14,653 nt of DNA from Avoscillospira sp045589035 (GTDB lineage: Bacteria > Bacillota > Clostridia > Oscillospirales > Oscillospiraceae), in the NCBI GenBank assembly GCA_045589035.1, contig JAZNFJ010000045.1:1-14653 (forward strand). Reading direction: 5' to 3'. Made by a program: the position numbers and the translations under genes. The notes below the pieces were generated by a model. It was given only the letters and a program-made list of their open reading frames with translations. It did not search any database and was not told the DNA's origin. Position 1 is the first letter of the stretch, and each line of letters begins with the position of its first letter. This document shows, piece by piece, positions 1-7,487 of the stretch.

Positions 1-11
1 TGTTCACTCAT
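1..11 (-). CDS. 5' end of a gene running off the left edge
   Basis: A minus-strand ATG at 11-9 opens a frame reading Met-Ser-Glu before the window ends. It is preceded by a perfect AGGAGG (plus-strand CCTCCT at 20-25) with an 8-nt spacer, which makes the start convincing although the product cannot be identified from three codons. The ribosome site lies in the 3' arm of a leader hairpin (23-80), so translation may be regulated. Confidence 0.6.
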
Positions 12-22
12 GATAATGTCCT

Positions 23-80
23 CCTAATGTGTTATTTGGTCCGTAAGCTGGCAGGCTCACCGCCATTTTAACACATTAGG
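23..80 (-). promoter_or_regulatory. Structured 5' leader hairpin sequestering a ribosome site
   Basis: CCTAATGTGTTA at 23-34 is the exact reverse complement of TAACACATTAGG at 69-80, giving a 12-bp stem. The loop holds a smaller GGCGG/CCTGCC hairpin. In the minus-strand mRNA the 3' arm runs into the AGGAGG of the leftmost gene, so the stem would occlude part of the Shine-Dalgarno sequence. The fold resembles an autogenous ribosomal-protein-type leader in architecture, but I do not recognise a named family. Confidence 0.55.
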
Positions 81-109
81 ATTCTTTTCATCGCTTAAGC
101 TCTTTTGAA
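81..109 (-). promoter_or_regulatory. Possible promoter of the leftmost gene
   Basis: Reading the minus strand, TTCAAA (109-104) and AAGAAT (86-81) are separated by 17 bp. Each matches the sigma-A consensus at four of six positions. If used, transcription would start right at the leader stem. The match is weak. Confidence 0.25.
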
Positions 110-130
110 CCACGCGACTATCGCGTGGTT
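108..130. repeat. 10-bp perfect inverted repeat
   Basis: AACCACGCGA (108-117) and TCGCGTGGTT (121-130) form a perfect 10-bp stem around a 3-nt loop. On the plus strand it is followed by only a short TTTTC. On the minus strand it lies just past the TM2-gene terminator and has no U tract. It may be a backup terminator or a transcription insulator. Confidence 0.5.
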
Positions 131-139
131 TTCGTATAC

Positions 140-166
140 AAAAAACGGGGCCGAAAACGGCCCCGT
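140..166 (-). terminator. Rho-independent terminator of the TM2-domain gene
   Basis: The stem ACGGGGCCG (145-153)/CGGCCCCGT (158-166) has an AAAA loop in the plus sequence. On the minus strand it is followed by six T residues (plus A140-A145). It begins 17 nt after the stop codon of the TM2 gene and probably ends the long minus-strand gene cluster. Confidence 0.85.
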
Positions 167-182
167 CCTGCATTGCAAACAA

Positions 183-845
183 TTATTTCTTTTCCAGAGG
201 TCTGCCTTCCTTGTCGGTGAACTTATTGACCAGGATCTTGATGAAGTCGATGAGCCAGCCGATACCGAAGACACCGCCGGTCAGCAGCCACAGGATGCCA
301 GTGCCGGTCTTGCCCACATAGAAGCGATGGACACCGAAGCCGCCCAGGAAGAAGCACAGCAGTAGGGTGACAACCCAATTTCTGGGAGGGCTGATCGCAT
401 CCAGAACTTCTTCTTCGGTAGGATGGACAAAGTCCTCCACAGCCTCGCCGGCCAGGATCTTCTTTGCAGTTTCGGTCACCTCATCGATATAGGCGCCGCG
501 CTGCATGGGCAGATCCAGCATGCCCTTGACACCCTTACGGCCCAGGCTGTTCTTATCGGTGCGCATGGAGAAACCGCCCATGCTCACATTGGAGGTATTT
601 TCCTGCACCAGAGGTGTGACCTTAACAATGTTTTCCTTGACAGAGATGTGGATGATCACATCGGTGACCTTTTCCTTCTTGAAGGCGATATGGGGACCGG
701 TGATGCCCTTCTTCAGGTCAAAAGGCATCTGGAACGCAGCGGCTCTTGCCTGCAGCTTCTCATGGATTTCCTCAATGGTCAACGGTGCATGAATCTCGAA
801 GGTTCTTGCAGATACAGCTTTTCCCATTTCAGTGATACTTGCCAT
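183..845 (-). CDS. TM2-domain membrane protein
   Basis: This 220-aa protein has a soluble N-terminal part (about residues 1-150) that I do not recognise, then a C-terminal TM2 domain at about 155-202. The TM2 domain shows two hydrophobic segments joined by the characteristic GGFGVHRFYVGK turn, with a W-L-I-D motif in the second segment. TM2 proteins sit in the cytoplasmic membrane and their biochemical role is generally unknown. The ATG at 845 has a perfect AGGAGG (plus 854-859) 8 nt upstream. The gene lies 54 nt after the RsiV-like lipoprotein gene, without a terminator between, and is followed by a strong terminator, so it looks like the last gene of the minus-strand group. The N-terminal part contains alternating beta-like segments and a Lys-rich patch near 100-108. 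Confidence 0.9.
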   Translation of the reverse strand: MASITEMGKAVSARTFEIHAPLTIEEIHEKLQARAAAFQMPFDLKKGITGPHIAFKKEKVTDVIIHISVKENIVKVTPLVQENTSNVSMGGFSMRTDKNSLGRKGVKGMLDLPMQRGAYIDEVTETAKKILAGEAVEDFVHPTEEEVLDAISPPRNWVVTLLLCFFLGGFGVHRFYVGKTGTGILWLLTGGVFGIGWLIDFIKILVNKFTDKEGRPLEKK

Positions 846-899
846 TTTCGTTTCCTCCTAATTTCTTTTTATCGCACTGCCATAGGCAGTTGCTTACAC

Positions 900-2405
900 T
901 TATCCAACAGCGCCGTCAAAGGGGTAGATGGCTGTCCGGAATTCTCCGGCACCTGCCATGGAACCGATCCGGGCATAGACGGCAATGCTGCCCCACCGGT
1001 TCACAAAGATGGGCAGCTGGAAGTTCACCGCTTCTGCCGATACGGTCCATTCCAGCATCTCGTAGTAGCCGTATTCCTCCCGCTCCTCTTTGGGGATATC
1101 GGAAAAATACGCCGTGAAAACATCCTCTGCACCCTGCCGGACGGCCTCCAGGAAATAATCCCGGTCGATCAGCAGGCGGTCCACCACTTCCTCCCCGGTC
1201 AGGAATGTACCTTCCTCCAGATCGTAGTAGTAGGCACTGTGTTCCTGCCAGTTGAAGCTCTCAGCCCAGATGTGCAGATAGAGGATTCCTTCATAGATGT
1301 CGCTTTCCCAGTTCACATCCGTATAGGTGAGGAATTCTTCCTGCACCATAGCCTGCAATTCCGCTTCGATGAGCGGCGAATAGTCGTCCATGATCTGCTG
1401 ATTGACCGCCATAGCGGCTGCGTCATCACCGTAAAACTGGGGCAGACGGTAGGTGTACACATAGAAGGTTTCATACTGATCCGTGTAGTGATCGGACATA
1501 TCATACCAGCTGCCCAGATATGCCATGGCATCCCGCTGCTCCATATCCATCGTGAAGGGCGTCCCCAGGGGATGGAAGGTGGTCACCTTTCCATCGATGG
1601 CAAGGCTCAGACCGCCATATTCGTCTACAGACCAGTTCCACTCCATATGATGAGGATACAAACCGTCTCCGGCCTTTTCTGCCATAATCTGCACAGTGCC
1701 GGCTTCCTCCGTGAACACACCGTTGTAGATCTGCACCGGCTCTCCCGGTGTTTTCCACAGGAAGGAGAAGCCGCCGTCCTCCCGGAAGGTCACGCAGCCG
1801 GCTTCATAACCGTCCTTATAGCTCCAGATGCCAAGGATGCGTTCATCGGCAGATGCTGCATCTGCATCCAGCATCTGCTGCAGTTCCTCTGCCGTGGAAT
1901 GGCAGGAGAAGGTTTCGTCCTTCACATAGTACTCAGCATCGGAATCGTCATAGTTCAGCACGATTCCTTCATCGGTCAGAGCAATGGAACGGTTCCGGGG
2001 CATGGTGTCATACAGATCACCGGAAGTCTGCATGGAAAAGGTCTGGCTTTGACCGTAGACCATGTCTGTCTGATCATTTCCATCGTAAGGCCAGAATTCC
2101 TCCGCCCAGAAGGAATAGACACTGCCCTCCATACAGAGGAAATGCTCCAGCAGGATGAAATCCGGATAGGTTGTGATCTGCACATAACCCGTTTCACCTT
2201 CCTGCTCTGAAACCAGATCCCGGTAGACACCGTCAAACACAGTCAGATTTGGTTCTTCCTCCAAAACCGGTCCCTCTTCCTGCTGTACCTCTTCCACAGC
2301 AGGCGGCTTATCCGGTGTCTCCACCGGAGACGGCACCGTCTTGCCGCAGCCCATCAGCAGCAGAAGCGCCAACAGGGCACTCATCATTCGAAGCAATCGG
2401 TTCAT
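900..2405 (-). CDS. Lipoprotein with RsiV/DUF3298-like C-terminal domain
   Basis: This is a 501-aa secreted lipoprotein. Residues 1-19 form a type II signal peptide with lipobox L-M-G-C, and Cys20 would be lipidated. An acidic, proline-rich linker (about 22-55) would hold the globular part off the membrane. The middle (about 55-310) has Trp/Tyr-rich, beta-strand-like segments suggestive of lipocalin-type repeats, without a clear family. From about 315 to 495 the pattern (tyrosine-rich first strand with a Leu-Pro turn, the V-N-Q-Q-I-M helix, L-T-G-E-E-V, then a late beta region ending near Y-P-F) resembles DUF4163/DUF3298 domains of RsiV and PdaC, which act outside the membrane in lysozyme sensing or peptidoglycan deacetylation. 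No anti-sigma segment is present, so a sensor or wall-binding role is inference. The ATG has AGGAGG (plus 2412-2417) 6 nt upstream. Confidence 0.85.
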   Translation of the reverse strand: MNRLLRMMSALLALLLLMGCGKTVPSPVETPDKPPAVEEVQQEEGPVLEEEPNLTVFDGVYRDLVSEQEGETGYVQITTYPDFILLEHFLCMEGSVYSFWAEEFWPYDGNDQTDMVYGQSQTFSMQTSGDLYDTMPRNRSIALTDEGIVLNYDDSDAEYYVKDETFSCHSTAEELQQMLDADAASADERILGIWSYKDGYEAGCVTFREDGGFSFLWKTPGEPVQIYNGVFTEEAGTVQIMAEKAGDGLYPHHMEWNWSVDEYGGLSLAIDGKVTTFHPLGTPFTMDMEQRDAMAYLGSWYDMSDHYTDQYETFYVYTYRLPQFYGDDAAAMAVNQQIMDDYSPLIEAELQAMVQEEFLTYTDVNWESDIYEGILYLHIWAESFNWQEHSAYYYDLEEGTFLTGEEVVDRLLIDRDYFLEAVRQGAEDVFTAYFSDIPKEEREEYGYYEMLEWTVSAEAVNFQLPIFVNRWGSIAVYARIGSMAGAGEFRTAIYPFDGAVG

Positions 2406-2427
2406 ACCATACCTCCTGTGCTGTTAT

Positions 2428-2453
2428 GCTGCTCCCCGGTCAGGGGGAGCAGC
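2428..2453. repeat. Strong intergenic hairpin between two lipoprotein genes
   Basis: GCTGCTCCCC (2428-2437) pairs perfectly with GGGGAGCAGC (2444-2453) around a 6-nt loop. It lies between the stop of the DUF5067-like gene and the ribosome site of the RsiV-like gene. No U tract follows on either strand, so it may stabilise or attenuate the polycistronic message rather than end it. Confidence 0.6.
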
Positions 2454-2464
2454 TTCGGTTCGGA

Positions 2465-3766
2465 TCAATGAATTTCGATGCTTTCCAGCATAGTCATAAC
2501 GTCCTCGGGATAGACACCGCGGACTTCCACAGTAAAGGCATAGCCGGTAGAGGTTTCTGCCACCAAATACATGAGGGGCATCCATTCATCATCATAGAGC
2601 TTCTGATAGGTGTTGCCGCCGATGGTGACTTCCTCGTACTCGCAGTCTGCCAGAGACAGCTGGGTGTACTCCAGTTCCTTCTCCAGAGTCGTCAGCTGGG
2701 GATCCATGATCTTCACCCAGTCGGTCGTATCCAGCTCTTCATTATACAGGACCATGGTATAGCCGTGATCCTCTTCTTCGTCCACATACCAGCCCTTATC
2801 CAGAGTGATGCTGACATAACCTGCAGGCGTCGTGACTGTCTTGCCCTCGAAGTTCTCGACCTCTTCTTCCACAGGCTCCTCTTCTGCGGGCTCAGAGAGT
2901 TCAAATACGTAGCTCAGGTCATCGCCTTCCAGTTCCAAAACACCATCTTCCAGATAGTAGTACAGGCTCTGTTCGCCAATATAGAAGCACTCGGCATCAT
3001 AGAGCAGCTCCACTGCCTCACCTGCCACACTGAGGATACCGCTGCCATCCTCATAGAGTTCCACGAAGGAATTGTCGGCAATGCCGTACTCGACCATCAT
3101 GTCATATTCCCAGGTGTTGCCTTCCGCGTAGAGATAGGTGGCGGCATAGTAACCTGCAGCGCCTTCCATAGTTTCCATACAAATTTCCACTTCAGACAGA
3201 TCCACGGTCAGCTCGATGGGCTCCTGTTCCTCCCACATATCGTTGAAGGTATAGACCACCGGCTGTGTCAGATTCTCCAGATCGTAGACCATGCAGACTT
3301 CCAGCTCATCGCCGGGCTCGATCTCTTCATAGAGGCTGTCATCCAGCACCACATCGTTGTAGGTGTAGGAACCGGCCCACAGTTCTTCTTCGCCCTGATA
3401 GGCATAGATGGTCATGCACCAGGCGGCGCAGTCTTCGTAGTCACCGGTATTGACAAAATTAAACCAGCTCAGCAGAACGGGATCGCCAAACTCGTCGGTG
3501 GCGACTTTACTGCCAAGGTATTCCAGAGTGGCAGTTTCAGGAACCTCGATGATTTGTCCGCAGGCGCTTTCGCCGCCCAGAGGCAGCTCGCCGGGATAGG
3601 GAGACTCTGCTGCTTCCTCTTCTTCTACTTCTTCCTCAAGGATGGGCTCATCGCTGACATCTTCCAGGCCGCCGGGGCCGTCCTCAGGCACAGGTTCCTC
3701 TTTGCTGCATGCACACAGGCTGAACACCAGGCACAGAGCCAGCAGCAACGCAATCAGTTTTTTCAT
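2465..3766 (-). CDS. Lipoprotein with DUF5067-like domain
   Basis: The chosen start is the ATG at 3766, which gives 433 aa. GGAGG (plus 3775-3779) sits 8 nt from it, whereas the in-frame ATG at 3772 lies only 2 nt from that site. Residues 1-19 form a signal peptide with lipobox L-C-A-C and lipidated Cys20. A very acidic linker (about 25-65) follows. Residues about 75-195 resemble DUF5067 extracellular domains: F-V-N-T-G strand, tyrosine-rich strand, an I-E-P-G-D-E-L turn and a beta-strand end. A middle segment (about 200-295) has the Y-x-E-D-G-S-G-x-L pattern of lipocalin-like stress lipoproteins. The C-terminal 115 residues form a PsbP/surface-lipoprotein-like alpha-beta region ending in M-L-E-S-I-E. 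The protein is strongly acidic overall. No enzymatic motif is visible, and a surface binding or sensing role is inference. Confidence 0.87.
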   Translation of the reverse strand: MKKLIALLLALCLVFSLCACSKEEPVPEDGPGGLEDVSDEPILEEEVEEEEAAESPYPGELPLGGESACGQIIEVPETATLEYLGSKVATDEFGDPVLLSWFNFVNTGDYEDCAAWCMTIYAYQGEEELWAGSYTYNDVVLDDSLYEEIEPGDELEVCMVYDLENLTQPVVYTFNDMWEEQEPIELTVDLSEVEICMETMEGAAGYYAATYLYAEGNTWEYDMMVEYGIADNSFVELYEDGSGILSVAGEAVELLYDAECFYIGEQSLYYYLEDGVLELEGDDLSYVFELSEPAEEEPVEEEVENFEGKTVTTPAGYVSITLDKGWYVDEEEDHGYTMVLYNEELDTTDWVKIMDPQLTTLEKELEYTQLSLADCEYEEVTIGGNTYQKLYDDEWMPLMYLVAETSTGYAFTVEVRGVYPEDVMTMLESIEIH

Positions 3767-3852
3767 GATCATTTCCTCCGTTTTTCTTTTTTATCTTAAA
3801 AGCATTTGCTTTTGAGGATGAATGTTAACAAGCTCTCTCATGGCCGCAGGGG

Positions 3853-4113
3853 TCAGAACTTGCCCGATCTTCCGTGTCCGCCTCCCCCGATGTGGGCTTT
3901 GGAGGTGGATCCGGAATTGGTATTTGTTTCGATTTTTCTTCTCGCAGTGGTCGTGTGGGTAAACCGATCGGCACGGTGGGTCAGATTAAGAGCCTTTGAC
4001 ACATAATTACCTGCTTCACTCTTTTCTCTCACATTTTTCATGCCTGCTTTCAGGATACTCACCACAATCAACGCAATCAGAAACGATATGCCGATGGCAA
4101 TCACATATGACAT
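3853..4113 (-). CDS. Small membrane protein with Gly/His-rich tail (YdjH-tail-like)
   Basis: This 86-aa protein has one N-terminal transmembrane segment (about residues 3-22), a basic cytoplasmic-type stretch and a C-terminus reading GGGGHGRSGKF. Glycine-rich tails of this kind end many TPM-domain membrane proteins, but no TPM domain is present, so it may be a reduced, stand-alone version of that tail. The ATG has AAGGAG (plus 4122-4127) 8 nt upstream and lies 17 nt after the stop of the zinc-ribbon/membrane-anchor gene, so it is co-translated with that operon. Function is unknown. The gene position at the end of an SPFH/zinc-ribbon operon suggests a membrane partner of that complex. Confidence 0.75.
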   Translation of the reverse strand: MSYVIAIGISFLIALIVVSILKAGMKNVREKSEAGNYVSKALNLTHRADRFTHTTTARRKIETNTNSGSTSKAHIGGGGHGRSGKF

Positions 4114-4130
4114 ACGCCCATCTCCTTCCC

Positions 4131-5219
4131 TTATACGAACAGCAGCACGCTGAGAATGCTCAGTACCGCGCCGATTCCGAGGTATGTCAGCCAGTATTTC
4201 TTTTTGTCAACCGGCAGATCACCAACCAGCTTGCCTGTCTGTCCATTCATGGCAAAAAGGAAGTTCTGTCCGTTCCACCTGGTGCTGAGCAGCCAAACCG
4301 GAAGCAGGGCATAATGAACTTTTCCTCTACAAATCCGGAAATTTCGATGCTTGTGGGTAACCGTATCATAACCATCTACCGTGTTTTCCAATTCCTGTTC
4401 CAAGGTACCATAGCAGCGCTCATCCGCCCGTTCTTCACTTTCCTTCACGGTCACATCATATTTATCCGCCAGAAAACCGGGCAGATAAGCTGTGGAAAAA
4501 GGCTTCAGTTCGGAATAGTCAAAAGGCTCAATGGAATCCATATGTCCATCCGGCATTTTTGTGGAAGCATCCACAGGGATTTTTTCAAAGGCCATATCTC
4601 CGCCCCGGGCAACCACATAATGGGAAGTTTCCGTGATTTCATATTCCCCACGCCGATAGATCCGGCGTCTGGTGGCATCGAAAACTGCCATACCTTCCGC
4701 TTCTCCGTCAAAAAGCCAGAATGGTACATACACGCCCTGAACTTTTTCAATATGATTGCTGTCTTTGAAACTCTTTGGCAGGAAAAATCGCTTGCCGTAA
4801 TGATTTTTCAGTGCCTCAACAGCATCCTTTTTATCCGTCTTGAAGGGTATTACAAAATCCGGTTTCAATGCACCGGAAAACTGTCCCGGTACTACTGTCG
4901 GATTGCCGCAATAAGGGCAGGATGTGGCCGCCGTAGCGGCATCGCAGATCAGCTCTGCCAGACAGGAGGGGCAGGCGTAAGTTTTCATTCCCTCCGCATT
5001 CTCTCCCCAATCATCGGTCAGCTCCGACTGATCCCATTTTTCCTGCTTTTCCGCGAATTCTTCCGCAGCTTGTTCGTCCTTCTCCTGATACAGTGCTTCG
5101 ATCTCGGCCAGCTCATAGCTGGAGCCGCAGAAATCACAGGCCACTTTCCCCGTTTCCGGGTCGAAATTCAGAGGACCTGTACAGCCTGGGCACTGATAAT
5201 TGGTCACTTTTGATGCCAT
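4131..5219 (-). CDS. Zinc-ribbon protein with C-terminal membrane anchor (YdjG-like)
   Basis: The chosen ATG at 5219 gives 362 aa. A longer frame would need a TTG at 5240 close behind the previous stop. Two zinc ribbons are visible: Cys10/Cys13 with Cys28/Cys31, and Cys83/Cys86 with Cys101/Cys104, separated by an acidic, probably helical, stretch. A conserved-looking core follows (about 115-320) with the G-V-Y-V-P-F-W-L-F and L-P-V-W-L-L motifs typical of clostridial TFIIB-type zinc-ribbon proteins that databases often mislabel as PriA-like helicases. There are no helicase motifs here. The last 20 residues are one hydrophobic segment, so the protein is likely tail-anchored with its ribbons in the cytoplasm. 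In Bacillus, YdjG has a similar plan and works with YdjH and the SPFH protein YdjI at stressed membranes. Assigning that role here is inference from domains and gene order. Confidence 0.87.
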   Translation of the reverse strand: MASKVTNYQCPGCTGPLNFDPETGKVACDFCGSSYELAEIEALYQEKDEQAAEEFAEKQEKWDQSELTDDWGENAEGMKTYACPSCLAELICDAATAATSCPYCGNPTVVPGQFSGALKPDFVIPFKTDKKDAVEALKNHYGKRFFLPKSFKDSNHIEKVQGVYVPFWLFDGEAEGMAVFDATRRRIYRRGEYEITETSHYVVARGGDMAFEKIPVDASTKMPDGHMDSIEPFDYSELKPFSTAYLPGFLADKYDVTVKESEERADERCYGTLEQELENTVDGYDTVTHKHRNFRICRGKVHYALLPVWLLSTRWNGQNFLFAMNGQTGKLVGDLPVDKKKYWLTYLGIGAVLSILSVLLFV

Positions 5220-5247
5220 AAGCACGACCTGCCTTCCCAAAAGGTAC

Positions 5248-6009
5248 TTAGCCGTTTACGGCACCGCCGCAGTATTCACACTGACCGCTGGCATCGGGCG
5301 TGGTGGTGGCGCCGCAGTAGGGACAGGTCACGGCCATCCTGGAGGCGGCAGCCGCAGCAGCCGTATCTCTTGCCTGCTGGCGGGCTCCAAGGAGAATTTC
5401 CTTGATCTCCTCGCCCAACTGCTGATACTGGCGGTATTCCACGTTATCCTCTGGGCGCATTCTCGCAAGACCCGAGCCGCCAATTTCCACAGAGGAGGAA
5501 TTGAGGCGGAACGTAATATCGTCAAAATAGGGGTTTCTCACCTGAATGACCATATTGAAATCATAATCATAGGTGTATCGGGGCGGTACATAGCTCACTT
5601 CGTTGCCGTCCTTGTCCGTCCGCATCAGCTCCGTGCGATCCTCATCGATGTCCAACCTGCAGCCGGTCACATCGGAGAATGCCAGAACATCCGGGTTTTC
5701 CTCCTGCAGTCTGGAGGTCTGCGCCACCATGAACAAGCCTGCATCTTCATCCAGCAGGATCTGCGTTCCCTCACCGAGGGTACGTGTCACACGAAATGCC
5801 GCCACCTTTTCCTTGTTGGCTTCCCGGTAGGCCAGCTGCTCCTTGATCTGCTCCACGGTGGAATGGCGGCGATCATCGAACCAGGGAGAAAGCTTCTTCG
5901 CACAGTTCTTGCACAGATTGCCGTCTTCCAGCTTGCGGTTGCCAAGTAAGCCGATCTCACCGCCGCAAATATCACATTGTTTTTTCTTGAATGCATCAAA
6001 CAAACCCAT
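5248..6009 (-). CDS. DUF4428 and zinc-ribbon protein
   Basis: This is a 253-aa soluble protein. The N-terminus carries a DUF4428-type treble clef with Cys12/Cys15 and Cys33/Cys36 around a short L-G-N-R-K-L-x-D-G segment. Residues about 65-185 form a beta-rich domain containing the D-V-T-G-C strand and an Arg/Tyr-rich loop, similar to clostridial DUF4428 proteins that are often annotated only by that domain. An alanine-rich helix (about 195-222) leads to a C-terminal ribbon with Cys229/Cys232 and Cys244/Cys247. The two ends thus each bind zinc. AAGGAGAG precedes the ATG at good distance. The gene is 44 nt after the SPFH gene and 28 nt before the YdjG-like gene, so all are in one operon. Its molecular partner is unknown. 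Confidence 0.87.
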   Translation of the reverse strand: MGLFDAFKKKQCDICGGEIGLLGNRKLEDGNLCKNCAKKLSPWFDDRRHSTVEQIKEQLAYREANKEKVAAFRVTRTLGEGTQILLDEDAGLFMVAQTSRLQEENPDVLAFSDVTGCRLDIDEDRTELMRTDKDGNEVSYVPPRYTYDYDFNMVIQVRNPYFDDITFRLNSSSVEIGGSGLARMRPEDNVEYRQYQQLGEEIKEILLGARQQARDTAAAAAASRMAVTCPYCGATTTPDASGQCEYCGGAVNG

Positions 6010-6053
6010 GATATCTCTCCTTTTATCCTGTTTCAGTCAGTACGGACACTTTC

Positions 6054-7463
6054 TTATACCAAATCGCCGTCATCAAAGGGGTCGCCGCACTCGGGGCAGA
6101 ACTTGGGAGGCTTGACGCCCTTCTCAGGCTCCCAGCCGCACTTATCGCACTTGTACTGGGGCACGCCCGCAGGCTTTCTGGCACCGCATTCGGGGCAGAA
6201 CTTGCCCTTATTGACCGCACCGCAAGCGCAGGTCCAGCCGTCCTCGGGCTTCTTTGCACCGCACTCAGGGCAGAACTTTCCGGTGGCTGTTGCGCCGCAG
6301 GCGCACTGCCAACTGTCGGCAGCCTTGGGTTCCGGCTTCTTGGCGCCACACTCGGGGCAGAACTTGCCGGTAGCCGTTGCGCCGCAGGCGCAAGTCCAAC
6401 CGGCTGCCGCAGGTGCAGCAGGTGCAGGCTGTGCGTACTGTTGCGGCTGCTGCTGGCCCATCTGGAACAGATTGGCTGCGCTTGCGCCACCCATCTGTCC
6501 TGCCATACCCATGCCCATAAAGGCCATTGCAGGGCCGGTTGCTGTATTGGCCGCAGCCGCTTCCATGGCATTGGCCTGCGCACCTGCCACGCGTGCGCCT
6601 GCCAGGGTGGGATCGGAATAGAACAGGCTCTCCTGCATCTGGCGGATCTTCTTTTCGGATTCTTCATCGGGTCGGATGGAAGAAATACCGAAGGACACAA
6701 TTTCGATACCGCGAAGATCTCGCCACTTCCTGGACAGCAGCTCATTGAGGCTGTCTGCCATTTCCATGGTGTGCATGGTCAGGTCGGAGTAGATGATGCC
6801 CTTCTGGGCGATCTGGCCGAAGGCGGGAGACAGGGCCGTCAGCAGCTCTGTACGCATCTGGCTCTCCATCTCGGCTCTGGTGTAATCCTGCTCCACATTG
6901 CCGCAGGCGTTCTTATAGAACAGCATAGGATCTGCCACACGGAAAGAATATTCGCCGAAGCAGCGGATGCCGATGGTGAGGGTTCTGGAAACAGCGCGGT
7001 CCACCAGCGCCGTAATGGAAATGGGGGCGGGGGTTCCGTACTTGTTGCCCATGATCTCCTTGGTGTTGAAGAAATAGACTCTCTGATCCTTTGCAGGCTC
7101 ACCGCCGAAGGTGAAGCGCTTACCCAGAGCGGCAAAGGACTGGCGAATGCCCTCACCCAGATTGCCACAGAAAATGGTGGGTTCAGTGGAAGCATCGTAT
7201 GTATACTCGCCGGGTTCGGCAGCAAATTCCACGATCTGACCCTGATCCACGATCATCATGCACTGGCCTTCCTGCACCACGACCACAGAGCCGGAAGTGA
7301 TGATGTTGTCGGTACCCTTGGTATTGGAGGAACGACCACCCGCCTTTTTCATGCCCTTTCTTACAAGAACATCGGCAGGCAAAGCATCTGCCACAAAATA
7401 ATCCTTCCACTGGTCGGCCAGCACACCGCCGGCAGCACCAAATGCAGCTTTCAAAAGACCCAT
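6054..7463 (-). CDS. SPFH-domain protein with four C-terminal zinc ribbons (YdjI-like)
   Basis: This 469-aa protein has an SPFH (stomatin/prohibitin/flotillin/HflK-C) domain at about residues 25-290, of the type annotated as virion-core-like and represented by Bacillus YdjI. The segments V-V-V-Q-E-G-Q, F-G-E-Y-S-F-R-V and the late helix with G-I-S-S-I support this. An Ala/Met/Gln-rich low-complexity linker (about 295-352) follows. Then come three close copies of a C-A-C-G-A-x(5)-K-F-C-P-E-C-G-A-K/R-K-P zinc ribbon (about 353-378, 384-407, 408-432) and a fourth, diverged C-D-K-C/C-P-E-C ribbon (about 437-462). There is no obvious transmembrane helix, so membrane contact would come through oligomerisation or partners. 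AAGGAGA precedes the ATG. The gene begins 24 nt after the 119-aa zinc protein. SPFH proteins organise membrane platforms, and a stress role here is inference. Confidence 0.92.
   Translation of the reverse strand: MGLLKAAFGAAGGVLADQWKDYFVADALPADVLVRKGMKKAGGRSSNTKGTDNIITSGSVVVVQEGQCMMIVDQGQIVEFAAEPGEYTYDASTEPTIFCGNLGEGIRQSFAALGKRFTFGGEPAKDQRVYFFNTKEIMGNKYGTPAPISITALVDRAVSRTLTIGIRCFGEYSFRVADPMLFYKNACGNVEQDYTRAEMESQMRTELLTALSPAFGQIAQKGIIYSDLTMHTMEMADSLNELLSRKWRDLRGIEIVSFGISSIRPDEESEKKIRQMQESLFYSDPTLAGARVAGAQANAMEAAAANTATGPAMAFMGMGMAGQMGGASAANLFQMGQQQPQQYAQPAPAAPAAAGWTCACGATATGKFCPECGAKKPEPKAADSWQCACGATATGKFCPECGAKKPEDGWTCACGAVNKGKFCPECGARKPAGVPQYKCDKCGWEPEKGVKPPKFCPECGDPFDDGDLV
6083..6405 (-). 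repeat. Tandem zinc-ribbon coding repeats
   Basis: Within the SPFH gene the DNA encoding the zinc ribbons repeats. Three copies (about 6183-6240, 6255-6313, 6345-6405) share long near-identical blocks such as GGGGCAGAACTTGCC and GCGCCGCAGGCGCA, and a fourth, diverged copy lies at about 6083-6140. The two best copies differ mostly at third codon positions, which indicates duplication under selection for the protein sequence. Confidence 0.8.
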
Positions 7464-7487
7464 AATTTAATCTCCTTTCGAGGTTTG

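Noticed and set aside
423..3799. Two very long plus-strand open frames (423-2210 and 2249-3799) opposite the lipoprotein genes.
   Set aside because: They lack ribosome sites and have Cys/His/Ile-rich compositions typical of antisense reading; the minus-strand frames have signal peptides, lipoboxes and perfect ribosome sites.
3996..5213. A 405-codon plus-strand frame.
   Set aside because: It is the antisense shadow of the zinc-ribbon/membrane-anchor gene and shows no domain of its own.
4131..5219. Primosomal helicase PriA.
   Set aside because: Only zinc ribbons are present; no Walker motifs are visible.
6083..6405. A CRISPR-like array.
   Set aside because: The repeats are in-frame zinc-ribbon codons of the SPFH protein with unequal spacing.
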